A model generated the notes under the pieces. It did no database searches. It was given only the letters and a program-made list of their open reading frames with translations, and was not told the DNA's origin. A program made the position numbers and the translations under genes. Shown piece by piece: positions 49,218-58,788 of a DNA stretch of 64,000 nt. The stretch's first letter is position 1. Each line of letters begins with the position of its first letter. The stretch is from Nocardia rhizosphaerihabitans (lineage in GTDB: Bacteria > Actinomycetota > Actinomycetes > Mycobacteriales > Mycobacteriaceae): positions 186,001 through 250,000 of the forward strand of contig NZ_BMNE01000006.1 in the NCBI RefSeq assembly GCF_014646295.1, given 5' to 3'.

Positions 49218-51896
49218 GTGACCAGCGCAGCCCCAGACAACTCGCGTAATCGTGCCGATGCCCTGCCCAAGAGCTGGAACCCCAGCGAGGTAGAGGCCGA
49301 CCTGTACGAGGGCTGGGTAGCCGCCGGATACTTCGGCGCCGATGCGACCAGCGGCAAGCCCGCCTACTCGATCGTGCTGCCGCCGCCGAATGTCACCGGC
49401 ACCCTGCACATGGGCCACGCCCTCGACCACACCCTCATGGACACCCTCACCCGCCGCAAGCGGATGCAGGGCTACGAGGTGCTGTGGCTGCCCGGCATGG
49501 ACCACGCGGGCATCGCGACCCAGACCGTGGTGGAGAAGCAGCTCGCCGCCGACGGTAAGACCAAAGAGGACTTCGGCCGCGAGCTGTTCATCGACAAGGT
49601 GTGGGACTGGAAGCGCGAGTCCGGCGGCGCCATCCAGTGGCAGATGCGCGCGCTCGGCGACGGCGTCGACTGGAGCCGCGACCGCTTCACCATGGACGAG
49701 GGCCTCTCGCGTGCCGTCCGCACCATCTTCAAGCGCATGTACGACGCGGGCCTGATCTACCGGGCCGAGCGCCTGGTGAACTGGTCGCCGGTGCTCGAGA
49801 CCGGCATCTCGGACCTCGAGGTCGACTACAAGGACGTCGAGGGCGAGCTGGTCTCGCTGCGCTACGGCTCGCTCGACGACAACGAACCGCACGTCGTCGT
49901 CGCGACCACCCGCGTGGAGACGATGCTGGGTGACACCGCCGTGGCCGTGCACCCCGACGATCCGCGCTACGCCGCGATGATCGGCACCACCGTCTACCAC
50001 CCGATCACCGGCACCCAGATCCCGGTCATCGCCGACGACTACGTCGACCCGGAGTTCGGCACCGGCGCGGTGAAGATCACCCCCGCGCACGACCCCAACG
50101 ACTTCGAGATGGGCCTGCGGCACAACCTGCCGATGCCGACGATCATGGACGAGGGCGGCCGGATCACCGGCACCGGAACCGAATTCGACGGCATGGACCG
50201 CTTCGAGGCCCGGGTGAAGGTGCGCGAGCGCCTCGAAGCCGAGGGCCGCGTCGTCGCGGAGAAGCGGCCGTACGTGCACAGCGTCGGCCACTCCGAGCGC
50301 TCCGGCGAGCCGATCGAGCCGCGCCTGTCGATGCAGTGGTGGGTCAAGGTCGAGTCGCTGGCCAAGGCCGCCGGTGACGCCGTCCGCGACGGCGACGTGA
50401 AGATCCACCCAGCCAGCCAGGAACCGCGCTGGTTCGACTGGGTCGACAACATGCACGACTGGTGCATCTCGCGTCAGCTGTGGTGGGGTCACCGCATCCC
50501 GATCTGGTACGGCCCCGAGGGCGAGATCGTGTGCCTCGGCCCGGACGAGGAAGCGCCCGAGGGCTGGGTGCAGGACCCGGACGTGCTCGACACCTGGTTC
50601 TCCTCGGGCCTGTGGCCGTTCTCCACGATGGGCTGGCCCGAGGCCACCCCGGAGCTGGCGAAGTTCTATCCGACCAGCGTGCTGGTCACCGGCTACGACA
50701 TCCTGTTCTTCTGGGTGGCCAGGATGATGATGTTCGGCATGTTCGTCAGCGACGATCCCGCGCTCACCGTCGGCAAGGGCGGACAGAAGCAGGTGCCGTT
50801 CGAGGACGTCTTCCTGCACGGCCTGATCCGCGACCAGTTCGGCAAGAAGATGTCGAAGTCGCGTGGCAACGGCATCGACCCGCTGGACTGGATCAACTCC
50901 TACGGCGCCGACGCGCTGCGCTTCACCCTGGCCCGCGGCGCCCAGCCCGGCGGCGACCTGTCGGTCGGCGAACCGCACGCGCTGGCCTCGCGCAGCTTCG
51001 TCACCAAGCTGTTCAACGCCACCAAGTTCGCGCTGATGAACGGCGCGCGCTCCGGTGAGCTGCCCCCGCGCGAGACCCTCACCGACACCGATCGCTGGAT
51101 CGTCGACCGGCTCGACGAGGTGCGCGCCGAGGTCGACGCCGCCTTCGACGCCTACGAGTTCGGCAAGGCCTGCGAGGCGCTGTACCACTTCGCCTGGGAC
51201 GAACTGTGCGACTGGTACCTGGAACTGTCGAAGGTGCAGTTCGCGGAGTCCGACGCGCGCGCCGAGAGCACCGCGGTGGTGCTCGGCACCGTGCTCGACG
51301 CGGTCCTGCGCCTGCTGCACCCGGTGATCCCGTTCGTCACCGAGACCCTGTGGAAGGCACTGACCGGCGGCGAGTCGGTCGTGGTCGCGCCCTGGCCTGC
51401 CGCGAGTGGCATCGCCACCGACACCGTCGCCGCGCAGCGGGTCGCCGACACGCAACGCCTGATCACCGAGATCCGCCGCTTCCGCAGCGATCAGGGCCTG
51501 GCCGACAAGCAGAGGGTGAAGGCCACCCTGGTCGGCCTGGATGCGGCCGGGCTCGGCGCGTTCGCCGGCTCGGTGGCCAACCTGGCCCGCCTGACCGAAC
51601 CGGGTGACGACTTCGCAACCACCGCCGAGGTGCAGGTCCGCCTGTCCGGCGCGACGGTCACCGTGCAGCTCGACACCTCCGGCGCCATCGACCTCGACGC
51701 CGAACGCCGCAGGCTGGAGAAGGATCTCGCGGTCGCGCAGAAGGACCTCGACACCACCACGGCCAAGCTGGGCAACGAGGCGTTCCTGGCCAAGGCGCCG
51801 CAGCAGGTCGTCGACAAGATCACCGGCCGCCGGGATGTGGCCGCGGCCGAAGTCGCGCGCATCGGCGCCCGTCTGGCGGAGCTGAGCGGCAAGTGA
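49218..51896 (+). CDS. valS: Valyl-tRNA synthetase
   Basis: An 892-residue class I synthetase charging tRNA-Val. HIGH motif as PPPNVTGTLHMGHA (about residues 54-67), the CP1 editing domain with ATTRVETMLGDTAVAVHP, KMSKS as GKKMSKSRGNGIDP (about 542-555), and the C-terminal coiled coil (about 820-890). The GTG start lies 6 bases after -10 box TAGGAT, so the mRNA is probably leaderless. No T-box is seen. Its stop overlaps the folC start (GTGA). Confidence 0.97.
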   Translation: MTSAAPDNSRNRADALPKSWNPSEVEADLYEGWVAAGYFGADATSGKPAYSIVLPPPNVTGTLHMGHALDHTLMDTLTRRKRMQGYEVLWLPGMDHAGIATQTVVEKQLAADGKTKEDFGRELFIDKVWDWKRESGGAIQWQMRALGDGVDWSRDRFTMDEGLSRAVRTIFKRMYDAGLIYRAERLVNWSPVLETGISDLEVDYKDVEGELVSLRYGSLDDNEPHVVVATTRVETMLGDTAVAVHPDDPRYAAMIGTTVYHPITGTQIPVIADDYVDPEFGTGAVKITPAHDPNDFEMGLRHNLPMPTIMDEGGRITGTGTEFDGMDRFEARVKVRERLEAEGRVVAEKRPYVHSVGHSERSGEPIEPRLSMQWWVKVESLAKAAGDAVRDGDVKIHPASQEPRWFDWVDNMHDWCISRQLWWGHRIPIWYGPEGEIVCLGPDEEAPEGWVQDPDVLDTWFSSGLWPFSTMGWPEATPELAKFYPTSVLVTGYDILFFWVARMMMFGMFVSDDPALTVGKGGQKQVPFEDVFLHGLIRDQFGKKMSKSRGNGIDPLDWINSYGADALRFTLARGAQPGGDLSVGEPHALASRSFVTKLFNATKFALMNGARSGELPPRETLTDTDRWIVDRLDEVRAEVDAAFDAYEFGKACEALYHFAWDELCDWYLELSKVQFAESDARAESTAVVLGTVLDAVLRLLHPVIPFVTETLWKALTGGESVVVAPWPAASGIATDTVAAQRVADTQRLITEIRRFRSDQGLADKQRVKATLVGLDAAGLGAFAGSVANLARLTEPGDDFATTAEVQVRLSGATVTVQLDTSGAIDLDAERRRLEKDLAVAQKDLDTTTAKLGNEAFLAKAPQQVVDKITGRRDVAAAEVARIGARLAELSGK

Positions 51897-53353
51897 ACGA
51901 CGAGCCGGAGCCGCAGTACGAAGCCGACGACCACCGCCCGGCTCCACTCGGCGCCGGGCCGTCGCCGGTCGACCTGGCCGAGATGGCGCTGGTCGAGGCC
52001 GAGCTGGACAAGCGCTGGCCGGAAACCAAGATCGAGCCGTCGCTGACCCGGATCGCCACGCTGATGGATCTGCTGGGCAACCCGCAGCGCAACTACCCGG
52101 CGATCCACGTCGCAGGCACCAACGGCAAGACGTCGGTGACCAGGATGATCGACGCCCTGCTCACCGCGCTGCACCGGCGCACCGGCCGGATCACCAGCCC
52201 GCACCTGCAGCTGGCGACCGAGCGGATCAGCATCGACAATGCCCCGATCAGCCCGGCCCGCTACGTGGAGACCTTCCGCGAACTCGAGCCATACATCGGG
52301 ATGATCGACCAGCAGTCCGAGGCGGTCGGCGGCCCGGCGATGAGCAAGTTCGAGGTGCTCACCGGCATGGCGTTCGCCGCTTTCGCCGAGGCGCCGGTGG
52401 ACGTGGCCGTCGTGGAAACCGGCATGGGCGGTACCTGGGACGCCACCAATGTGATCGACGGGCAGGTCGCGGTGATCACCCCGATCGGCCTGGACCACAC
52501 CGAGTATCTCGGCCCCGACCTCGCCTCGATCGCCAAGGAGAAGGCCGGGATCATCAAGCGCGCGCCCGAGGCGCTGATCCCGGTCGACACCGTCGCGGTG
52601 ATCGCCGAGCAGGAGCCCGAGGTGATGGACGTGCTGCTGCGCAGGGCCGTCGAGGTCGACGCCGCGGTGGCCCGCGAGGGCGCGGAGTTCCGGGTGCTGG
52701 AGCGGGCCGTCGCCGTCGGTGGTCAGCTGCTCACCCTGCAAGGACTCGGCGGCGTCTACGACGAGATCTTCCTGCCGCTGCACGGCGAGCACCAGGCCCG
52801 CAACGCCTCGCTCGCGCTGGCCGCGGTGGAGGCGTTCTTCGGGGCGGGCGCGGATCGTCAGCTCGACATCGAGGCGGTGCGCGCCGGCTTCGCGAGCGCG
52901 GCCAGCCCCGGCCGGATGGAACGGATGCGCAACGCGCCGACCATCTTCGTCGACGCGGCGCACAATCCCGCGGGCGCGCAGGCGCTGGCGAACACCCTCA
53001 CCAGCGAGTTCGACTTCCGCAAGCTGGTCGGCGTCGTCGCCGTGCTCGCGGACAAGGACGCGGCGGGCATCCTGGACGCACTGGAACCGGTGTTCGACGA
53101 GATCGTGGTCACCAGCAACGGTTCGCCGCGCGCCATGGAGGTCGACGCGCTCGCCGACCTGGCCGTCCAGCGTTTCGGCGACGAGCGGGTGATCACCGCC
53201 GACACCCTGCCCGACGCCCTGGAATCGGCGATCGCGCTGGCCGAGCAGGCGGGCGACGAGGGTGACGTGATCTCGGGCGCGGGCGTCGTCGTCACCGGTT
53301 CGGTGGTGACCGCGGGCGCCGCGCGCGCCCTCTTCGGAAAGGGTCCGGCATGA
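51893..53353 (+). CDS. folC: Bifunctional folylpolyglutamate/dihydrofolate synthase
   Basis: A 486-residue Mur-ligase-like enzyme adding glutamate to folates. P-loop as HVAGTNGKTSVTRMID (about 72-87), GMGGTWDATN near 180, and C-terminal domain with FVDAAHNPAGAQAL near 350. A 40-residue acidic N-terminal tail precedes the catalytic part. It overlaps valS by 4 bases and the DUF4233 gene by 4 bases, so it is translationally coupled on both sides. Order matches Rv2448c-Rv2446c. Confidence 0.95.
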   Translation: MNDEPEPQYEADDHRPAPLGAGPSPVDLAEMALVEAELDKRWPETKIEPSLTRIATLMDLLGNPQRNYPAIHVAGTNGKTSVTRMIDALLTALHRRTGRITSPHLQLATERISIDNAPISPARYVETFRELEPYIGMIDQQSEAVGGPAMSKFEVLTGMAFAAFAEAPVDVAVVETGMGGTWDATNVIDGQVAVITPIGLDHTEYLGPDLASIAKEKAGIIKRAPEALIPVDTVAVIAEQEPEVMDVLLRRAVEVDAAVAREGAEFRVLERAVAVGGQLLTLQGLGGVYDEIFLPLHGEHQARNASLALAAVEAFFGAGADRQLDIEAVRAGFASAASPGRMERMRNAPTIFVDAAHNPAGAQALANTLTSEFDFRKLVGVVAVLADKDAAGILDALEPVFDEIVVTSNGSPRAMEVDALADLAVQRFGDERVITADTLPDALESAIALAEQAGDEGDVISGAGVVVTGSVVTAGAARALFGKGPA

Positions 53354-53778
53354 GTGAGGTTCCACCCCCGGCCACCGACCCGTGGAAGGGTCTGCGCGGG
53401 GTCATGGCGGGCACCTTGGTCCTCGAGGCCATCGTGGTGCTGCTGGCACTGCCGGTGGTCGCCGACGTCGGCGGCGGGATCACCTGGTTCTCCGGCACCT
53501 ATCTCGTTGTGCTGGCGTTGCTGATGGTCCTCGGCGCGGGCGTGCAGCGGAAGTCGTGGGCGATCCCGTTCAACCTCGGTCTGCAGGTGTTGCTGCTGGC
53601 GGGCACGTTCATCCACCTGTCGATCGGGATCATCGGCCTGGTGTTCGCCGCGGTGTGGGCGTTCATCCTCGTCCTGCGCTCGGACGTGCAGCGCCGGATG
53701 GACGCGGGCCTGCTGCCCAGTCAGCGGATGGGCGGCCGAACCGACACGAGTTCGGCTCAGGGCGGCGACGCCGGTTAG
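53350..53778 (+). CDS. DUF4233 membrane protein
   Basis: A 142-residue protein with four transmembrane helices (about 16-38, 43-63, 68-90 and 94-112), a short cytosolic N-terminus and a polar tail. It matches the conserved DUF4233 protein (Rv2446c) always found between folC and ndk in mycolata. The function is unknown. It overlaps folC by 4 bases (ATGA). Its TAG stop is part of the -10 box of the next gene. Confidence 0.88.
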   Translation: MSEVPPPATDPWKGLRGVMAGTLVLEAIVVLLALPVVADVGGGITWFSGTYLVVLALLMVLGAGVQRKSWAIPFNLGLQVLLLAGTFIHLSIGIIGLVFAAVWAFILVLRSDVQRRMDAGLLPSQRMGGRTDTSSAQGGDAG

Positions 53779-53787
53779 AGTGACGCC

Positions 53788-54204
53788 GTGACTGAGCAGA
53801 CTTTGGTACTCATCAAGCCGGACGGCGTCTCCCGTGGCCTCGTCGGCGAGGTGCTCGCCCGCATCGAGCGCAAGGGCCTGACCCTCAAGGCGCTGGAGCT
53901 GAAGAACGTGTCGACCGAGCTCGCCGAAGAGCACTACGCCGAGCACGCCGAGCGCCCGTTCTTCGGTTCGCTCATCGAATTCATCACCTCGGGCCCGGTC
54001 GTGGCGGCCGTGCTGGAGGGTCCGCGCGCGATCGCGGCGTTCCGTCAGCTCGCCGGTGGCACCGATCCGGTCGAGAAGGCAACCCCGGGCACCATCCGCG
54101 GTGACTTCGGTCTGGAGACCCAGTTCAACCTCGTTCACGGTTCCGACTCGCCCGAGTCCGCCAAGCGTGAGATCGCGCTCTGGTTCCCCGAATTTCCTGC
54201 TTGA
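53788..54204 (+). CDS. ndk: Nucleoside-diphosphate kinase
   Basis: A 138-residue NDP kinase balancing nucleoside triphosphates. It has TLVLIKPDGVSRGLVGEV and the phospho-His motif NLVHGSDSPESA (His117). It forms a hexamer in the family. GTG 53788 lies 6 bases after TAGAGT (53776-53781), so a leaderless promoter sits over the stop codon of the preceding gene. It can be transcribed both alone and with the upstream operon. Confidence 0.96.
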   Translation: MTEQTLVLIKPDGVSRGLVGEVLARIERKGLTLKALELKNVSTELAEEHYAEHAERPFFGSLIEFITSGPVVAAVLEGPRAIAAFRQLAGGTDPVEKATPGTIRGDFGLETQFNLVHGSDSPESAKREIALWFPEFPA

Positions 54205-54692
54205 TTCGCGCTGTACTCGCTCGTCGCGTCCGGTGCGGGCGCGACGGGCTCGAGCGGCCCGAGTTCGCGTGAGTTGCGCCGATGGCGATCCCCGCGCGAA
54301 CCGTATGGGATACTGACTACGGATGTGTTCGACGCCGATGCTCAAACAGGGCGGTTGGTGACAGCCTGTCGCGCAGGTACGCGACAGCGGTGACGGACAT
54401 GACCGGATGACACCGCGGTTGGATGCCGATCATCGCTGCCACGGACGACCCTGTTGCTGGGGTTGCCCGCGCAGGCACGCTGGATGAGCGCTCGGAGCGT
54501 GGCGTCACGCCGCACAGCCAGGCGCCGCGTGACCGGTTGGCCCGCCAGATCGATCGAGGTGAGACCGGACACGCGGGGCGAGACCAGATGACCCTCGTAC
54601 CATCGGGTACGAGGTGCACGGACGATGCCCCCGCGTCGGCCGCGTCACTCCCGTACCGGGGATGGACGCGCCCGGGGGCCCGAGGAGACTTC
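54205..54692 (+). promoter_or_regulatory. Long structured leader region of rne
   Basis: A 488-bp region with no credible gene. It contains two perfect hairpins: CTGTCGCG/CGCGACAG (54366-54387) and CCTCGTACC/GGTACGAGG (54593-54614). A promoter-like patch occurs near 54305-54320. It ends in GAGGAG before the rne GTG. RNase E genes of other bacteria have long leaders used for autoregulation by RNA cleavage. Confidence 0.55.
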
Positions 54693-57600
54693 GTGGCCGA
54701 TACAGAGCCGCTGGACACAACACAACAGGATGCCGATCAATTGCCGGAGCGAATTCGAGTTCATGCACTGGCCAAGCGGTTGGGAGTGACCAGCAAACGC
54801 ATCCTGGCCAAACTGGCCGAGCTGGGGGCCGAGGCCCGCAGCGTTCAATCGAATGTGGATCGCGCCGTCGCCGAGACGGTGCGCGACGCGATCGCCGCCG
54901 CTGACGCCGACACCGGCGAATCCCCGGCATCCACCACCGCGGCGGCTGCCAAGCCTCCGACCGCCCCCGTCGCCGAGCAGCCGGCCGACACGACCACCGC
55001 GCCCGCGCCGATGTTCTCGGCACCCGAGGTCGCGCGCACCGACGAAGTGTTCGCCGCCATGGCCGACGACGCGCACACCGGCCTGTTCACCCACCGGACC
55101 ACCGAGGAGCCTGCCCCGGCCCCGGCCGAGCCGGTGACCTTCGAGGCGCCCGCCTTCACGGCGCCGCTGTTCCTGCCGCCGGACGCCACCGCCGCCGAGG
55201 AGGCGCGCAAGCGCCGCCGCGCCGAGCGGACCGTCAAGCGCACCGAGGAGCCGGTCGAGGAGGTCGAGCCCGAGACCGACACGGCCGAGGACGAGTCCGC
55301 CGACGTCGATGCCGCCGGTGACAACGATGCCGACGGTCAGCCGCGGCGCCGTCGTCGTGGCCGTCGTGGTCGCGGCCGTGGGCGTGGCGAGCAGTCCGCC
55401 GACGGTGAGGACACCGACACCGACGACACCGAGGACGACACCGCCCCGGCAGCCGAAGCCGCCACCGACGAGGCCGAGCAGGCCGAGGACGTCGAGACCG
55501 ACACCGAGGACGAGGACGATTCGCAGCCCGAGGGCGCGAGCCGTCGCCGTCGCCGTCGTCGCCGCCGCAAGGTCGGCGGGGAGTCCGGCGAGGCCGACAC
55601 GTCCTCGGAGGACGATCCGCCGAACACCGTCGTGCACGAGCGCGAGCCGCGCAACAAGAGCCGTAGCCGGTCCGGGTCCGACGAGGTGCAGGGCATCTCC
55701 GGTTCCACCCGGCTCGAGGCCAAGCGTCAGCGCCGTCGTGACGGCCGCGAGGCAGGGCGCCGACGTCCGCCGATCCTGACCGAGTCGGAGTTCCTGGCCC
55801 GCCGCGAGGCGGTCGACCGGGTGATGGTCGTGCGGGAGAAGGCGTTCGACGCCGCCGAGCACGCGCCGGGTCACCAGATCACCACCCAGGTCGCGGTGCT
55901 CGAGGACAACATCCTCGTCGAGCACTTCGTGACCAGTTCCGGCCAGGCGTCGATGGTGGGCAACGTCTACCTCGGCAAGGTGCAGAACGTGCTGCCCAGC
56001 ATGGAGGCGGCGTTCATCGACATCGGCCGTGGCCGCAACGGCGTGCTCTACGCCGGTGAGGTGAACTGGGATGCCGCCGGTCTGGGCGGCAAGGAGCGCA
56101 AGATCGAGCAGGCGCTCAAGCCCGGCGATCAGGTGCTGGTGCAGGTGTCCAAGGACCCGGTCGGTCACAAGGGCGCCCGTCTGACCACCCAGATCTCGCT
56201 GGCCGGTCGCTTCCTGGTGTACGTGCCGGGCGGCACCTCCACCGGGATCAGCCGCAAGCTGCCCGACACCGAGCGCAAGCGGCTCAAGGAGATCCTGCGC
56301 GAGATCGTGCCCGCCGACGCGGGCGTGATCATCCGGACCGCGTCCGAGGGTGTCAGCGAGCCCGAGCTGGCGCGCGACGTCGAGCGTCTGCAGGCCACCT
56401 GGCGCACCATCGAAGAGGCGGCGGCCAAGGAGTCCAACGCGCCGAAGGCTCTCTACGAAGAGCCCGACATGCTGGTCAAGGTCATCCGCGATCTGTTCAA
56501 CGAGGACTTCGCCAGGCTGGTCATCGAGGGTGACCGCGCGTGGAGCACCGTCGAGACCTACGTGCGCACCGTCGCGCCCGATCTGCTGCCGCGGGTGAAC
56601 CGGCACGAGAACAACGGTGTCGACGTGTTCGATGCCTTCCGCATCGATGAGCAGCTGGCCAAGGCGCTCGACCGCAAGGTGTGGCTGCCCTCGGGCGGCA
56701 CCCTGGTGATCGACCGGACCGAGGCGATGACCGTCGTCGACGTCAACACCGGCAAGTTCACCGGTTCGGGCTCGTCGAACCTGGAGGAGACGGTCACCAA
56801 GAACAACTTGGAGGCTGCCGAGGAGATCGTGCGCCAGATGCGGCTGCGCGACATCGGCGGCATGATCGTCGTCGACTTCATCGACATGGTGCTCGAATCC
56901 AACCGTGACCTGGTGCTGCGCAGGCTCACCGAGGCACTGGGCCGGGATCGCACCCGCCACCAGGTCTCGGAGGTGACCTCGCTGGGCCTGGTCCAGATGA
57001 CCCGCAAGAAGCTGGGCACCGGATTGGTCGAGGCGTTCTCCACCACCTGTGAGCACTGCCATGGTCGCGGCATCCTCGTGCACTCCTACCCGGTGGACGC
57101 CGGGTCGGGTGTCGACGAGCAGGCGGGCCGGGCCAAGGAGGGCGGTTCGCGCCGCCGTCGCGGCAAGGACAAGGGCCAGGACAAGCAGGCCGCCGCGTCC
57201 GCCGCACCGTCGACCAACGGCACCGCACCGGCCGCCGAGCACGATGAGGAGGACATCGCGGTCAAGCGGGCCCATCCGGTCGCGCTCGCGATGGCCGCCC
57301 ACCACGGTGAGGACGCGGACGAGACGACGACGGCCGAGCAGGTCGCGGTCGAGGAGACCGTCGCCGCCGAGCCGACCCGGCGTTCGCGTTCGCGTTCGCG
57401 CCGGTCGAGCCGGAGCGCGGCAGCCGGCGAGCAGGCCGCGGAGAGCCAGGCGCTGACCGGGGTCATCCCGGCCGAGCCGGAAGTCCCGGCCGAGGAGCCC
57501 GCGACTGCGGTCGAGCCGGTGGAGGTGGCCACCGAACCGGCGGGCGCCGAGGTCGAGCCCGAGGCCGTAGTCGCCGAGCCCGAACCGGACGAGGTCGAGC

Positions 57601-57839
57601 AGGCCCCCGTCGCCGAGGAGCCTGCCCCGCACGCGCCCCGCAGGCGTCGCGTGGCCCGTTCGACGGCCGCTCCGGCAGCCGACAGTGCGGGTGCGGTGTT
57701 CGTGCTCTCAGCCAACGATCAGCCGCCCGCGGCGGCCGTGGTGGACTTCGCCGCCGAGCCGGTGATCGTCCCGGAACGGAAGCCGCGCCGTCGCGCGGTG
57801 GCGCGTCCCGCGGGCGCGCCTGCCGCCGAATCGAAGTAG
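54693..57839 (+). CDS. rne: Ribonuclease E/G
   Basis: A 1048-residue RNase E. The N-terminal extension (1-390) begins with an IF2-N-like helix pair (RIRVHALAKRLGVTSKRIL) and continues with acidic stretches and Arg-rich clusters near 220-235 and 285-300. The catalytic core follows: S1 domain (GNVYLGKVQNVLPSMEAAF, about 422), catalytic Asp in VVDVNTGKF (about 682) and Zn-link CEHCHG (about 785). A low-complexity Ala/Glu/Pro tail with another Arg cluster completes it. It cleaves mRNA and matures rRNA. The GTG start follows CGAGGAG by 6-7 bases. Confidence 0.95.
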   Translation: MADTEPLDTTQQDADQLPERIRVHALAKRLGVTSKRILAKLAELGAEARSVQSNVDRAVAETVRDAIAAADADTGESPASTTAAAAKPPTAPVAEQPADTTTAPAPMFSAPEVARTDEVFAAMADDAHTGLFTHRTTEEPAPAPAEPVTFEAPAFTAPLFLPPDATAAEEARKRRRAERTVKRTEEPVEEVEPETDTAEDESADVDAAGDNDADGQPRRRRRGRRGRGRGRGEQSADGEDTDTDDTEDDTAPAAEAATDEAEQAEDVETDTEDEDDSQPEGASRRRRRRRRRKVGGESGEADTSSEDDPPNTVVHEREPRNKSRSRSGSDEVQGISGSTRLEAKRQRRRDGREAGRRRPPILTESEFLARREAVDRVMVVREKAFDAAEHAPGHQITTQVAVLEDNILVEHFVTSSGQASMVGNVYLGKVQNVLPSMEAAFIDIGRGRNGVLYAGEVNWDAAGLGGKERKIEQALKPGDQVLVQVSKDPVGHKGARLTTQISLAGRFLVYVPGGTSTGISRKLPDTERKRLKEILREIVPADAGVIIRTASEGVSEPELARDVERLQATWRTIEEAAAKESNAPKALYEEPDMLVKVIRDLFNEDFARLVIEGDRAWSTVETYVRTVAPDLLPRVNRHENNGVDVFDAFRIDEQLAKALDRKVWLPSGGTLVIDRTEAMTVVDVNTGKFTGSGSSNLEETVTKNNLEAAEEIVRQMRLRDIGGMIVVDFIDMVLESNRDLVLRRLTEALGRDRTRHQVSEVTSLGLVQMTRKKLGTGLVEAFSTTCEHCHGRGILVHSYPVDAGSGVDEQAGRAKEGGSRRRRGKDKGQDKQAAASAAPSTNGTAPAAEHDEEDIAVKRAHPVALAMAAHHGEDADETTTAEQVAVEETVAAEPTRRSRSRSRRSSRSAAAGEQAAESQALTGVIPAEPEVPAEEPATAVEPVEVATEPAGAEVEPEAVVAEPEPDEVEQAPVAEEPAPHAPRRRRVARSTAAPAADSAGAVFVLSANDQPPAAAVVDFAAEPVIVPERKPRRRAVARPAGAPAAESK

Positions 57840-57846
57840 CCGCAGG

Positions 57847-57880
57847 CCCCCGATTCGGCCCTGACCGGCCGAATTGGGGG
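57847..57880 (+). terminator. Stem-loop after rne
   Basis: 14-base arms (CCCCCGATTCGGCC / GGCCGAATTGGGGG, one G-U pair) with a 6-nt loop start 8 bp after the rne stop. There is no T-run. The next 180 bp to rplU hold a leader with a CCCCG/CGGGG hairpin near 57980. Confidence 0.6.
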
Positions 57881-58066
57881 TGGGGTTGCCGTTCTGGTAA
57901 CCTAGGTCGGTCGCTGCCCCGCGATTGGGCATCTGGCCGAACGGCCGGATGATTCCGCAGGCAGCCAAACGTTCTTCCCCCGCCCTGCGGGGATGAGCCC
58001 AGAAATACGCGTCGCAGCTGTGGCGTGGACATGTGCAGGACCAACGTGAGTGGAGGAAGCCGACCG

Positions 58067-58378
58067 ATGGCAGCGTACGCAATCGTCAAGACCGGCGGAA
58101 AGCAGTACAAGGTCGCGGTCGGTGACCTGGTGAAGGTCGAGAAGATCGAGGGCGAGCCCGGCACCGCCGTGGCCCTGACCCCGGTTCTCGTCGTCGACGG
58201 CGCCGATCTGACCACCGACGCCGACAAGCTGGCCAAGATCTCCGTGGCCGCCGAGGTCGTCGACCAGACCAAGGGTCCGAAGATCCGGATCCACAAGTTC
58301 AAGAACAAGACCGGCTACCACAAGCGCCAGGGTCACCGTCAGCCGCTGACGGTCATCAAGGTCACCGGCATCAAGTAA
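58067..58378 (+). CDS. rplU: 50S ribosomal protein L21
   Basis: A 103-residue L21 with the conserved start MAAYAIVKTGGKQYKVAVGD and the L21 signature IRIHKFKNKTGYHKRQGHRQ near residues 72-91. It binds 23S rRNA. The ATG follows GTGGAGG by about 10 bases. It is the first gene of the rplU-rpmA operon, 22 bp from rpmA. Confidence 0.97.
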   Translation: MAAYAIVKTGGKQYKVAVGDLVKVEKIEGEPGTAVALTPVLVVDGADLTTDADKLAKISVAAEVVDQTKGPKIRIHKFKNKTGYHKRQGHRQPLTVIKVTGIK

Positions 58379-58400
58379 GACATCCCGAGGAGACGAAGCA

Positions 58401-58667
58401 ATGGCACATAAGAAGGGTGCATCCAGCTCCCGGAACGGTCGTGATTCGAACGCCCAGCGCCTCGGCGTGAAGCGCTTCGGTGGCCAGAAGGTCAGCGCGG
58501 GCGAGATCCTCGTCCGTCAGCGCGGAACCCACTTCCACCCCGGCGTGAACGTCGGTCGTGGCGGCGACGACACCCTGTTCGCCCTCGCGGCGGGCGCGGT
58601 CGAGTTCGGCACCAAGCGTGGCCGCAAGACCGTCAACATCGTCGTCCCGGAGCCGGCCCAGGCCTGA
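58401..58667 (+). CDS. rpmA: 50S ribosomal protein L27
   Basis: An 88-residue L27 with MAHKKGASSSRNGRDS and FGGQKVSAGEILVRQRGT; the N-terminal arm reaches toward the peptidyl transferase centre. No Firmicutes-type N-terminal propeptide is present. The ATG follows GAGGAG. A strong stem-loop lies between rpmA and obg. Confidence 0.97.
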   Translation: MAHKKGASSSRNGRDSNAQRLGVKRFGGQKVSAGEILVRQRGTHFHPGVNVGRGGDDTLFALAAGAVEFGTKRGRKTVNIVVPEPAQA

Positions 58668-58698
58668 CCGCCTGGAGCGTCAGCTCCCCACGGACACC

Positions 58699-58732
58699 GG
58701 AGCGGGTCAGGGTTGTTTCCCTGACCCGCTCC
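58699..58732 (+). terminator. Stem-loop between rpmA and obg
   Basis: A perfect 14-bp stem (GGAGCGGGTCAGGG / CCCTGACCCGCTCC) with loop TTGTTT, 31 bp after the rpmA stop. The T-run is weak (TCGTGTTC). It could reduce obg transcription relative to the ribosomal genes. Confidence 0.68.
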
Positions 58733-58788
58733 GTCGTGTTCGCCCACCCTTACCGCAATCGACCAGTCAGAAGGAGGAGGATCAACCC

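Noticed and set aside
48210..51947. A 1245-codon minus-strand frame running through the complement of valS
   Set aside because: Only its last 231 codons (48210-48905) are a real P-loop gene. The rest is antisense to valS and exists because high third-position G/C suppresses stop codons; the product is Arg/His-rich without any domain.
54645..57632. A 995-codon minus-strand frame opposite rne
   Set aside because: Antisense to the complete RNase E gene; its Leu/Gly/Arg-rich composition reflects complemented codons.
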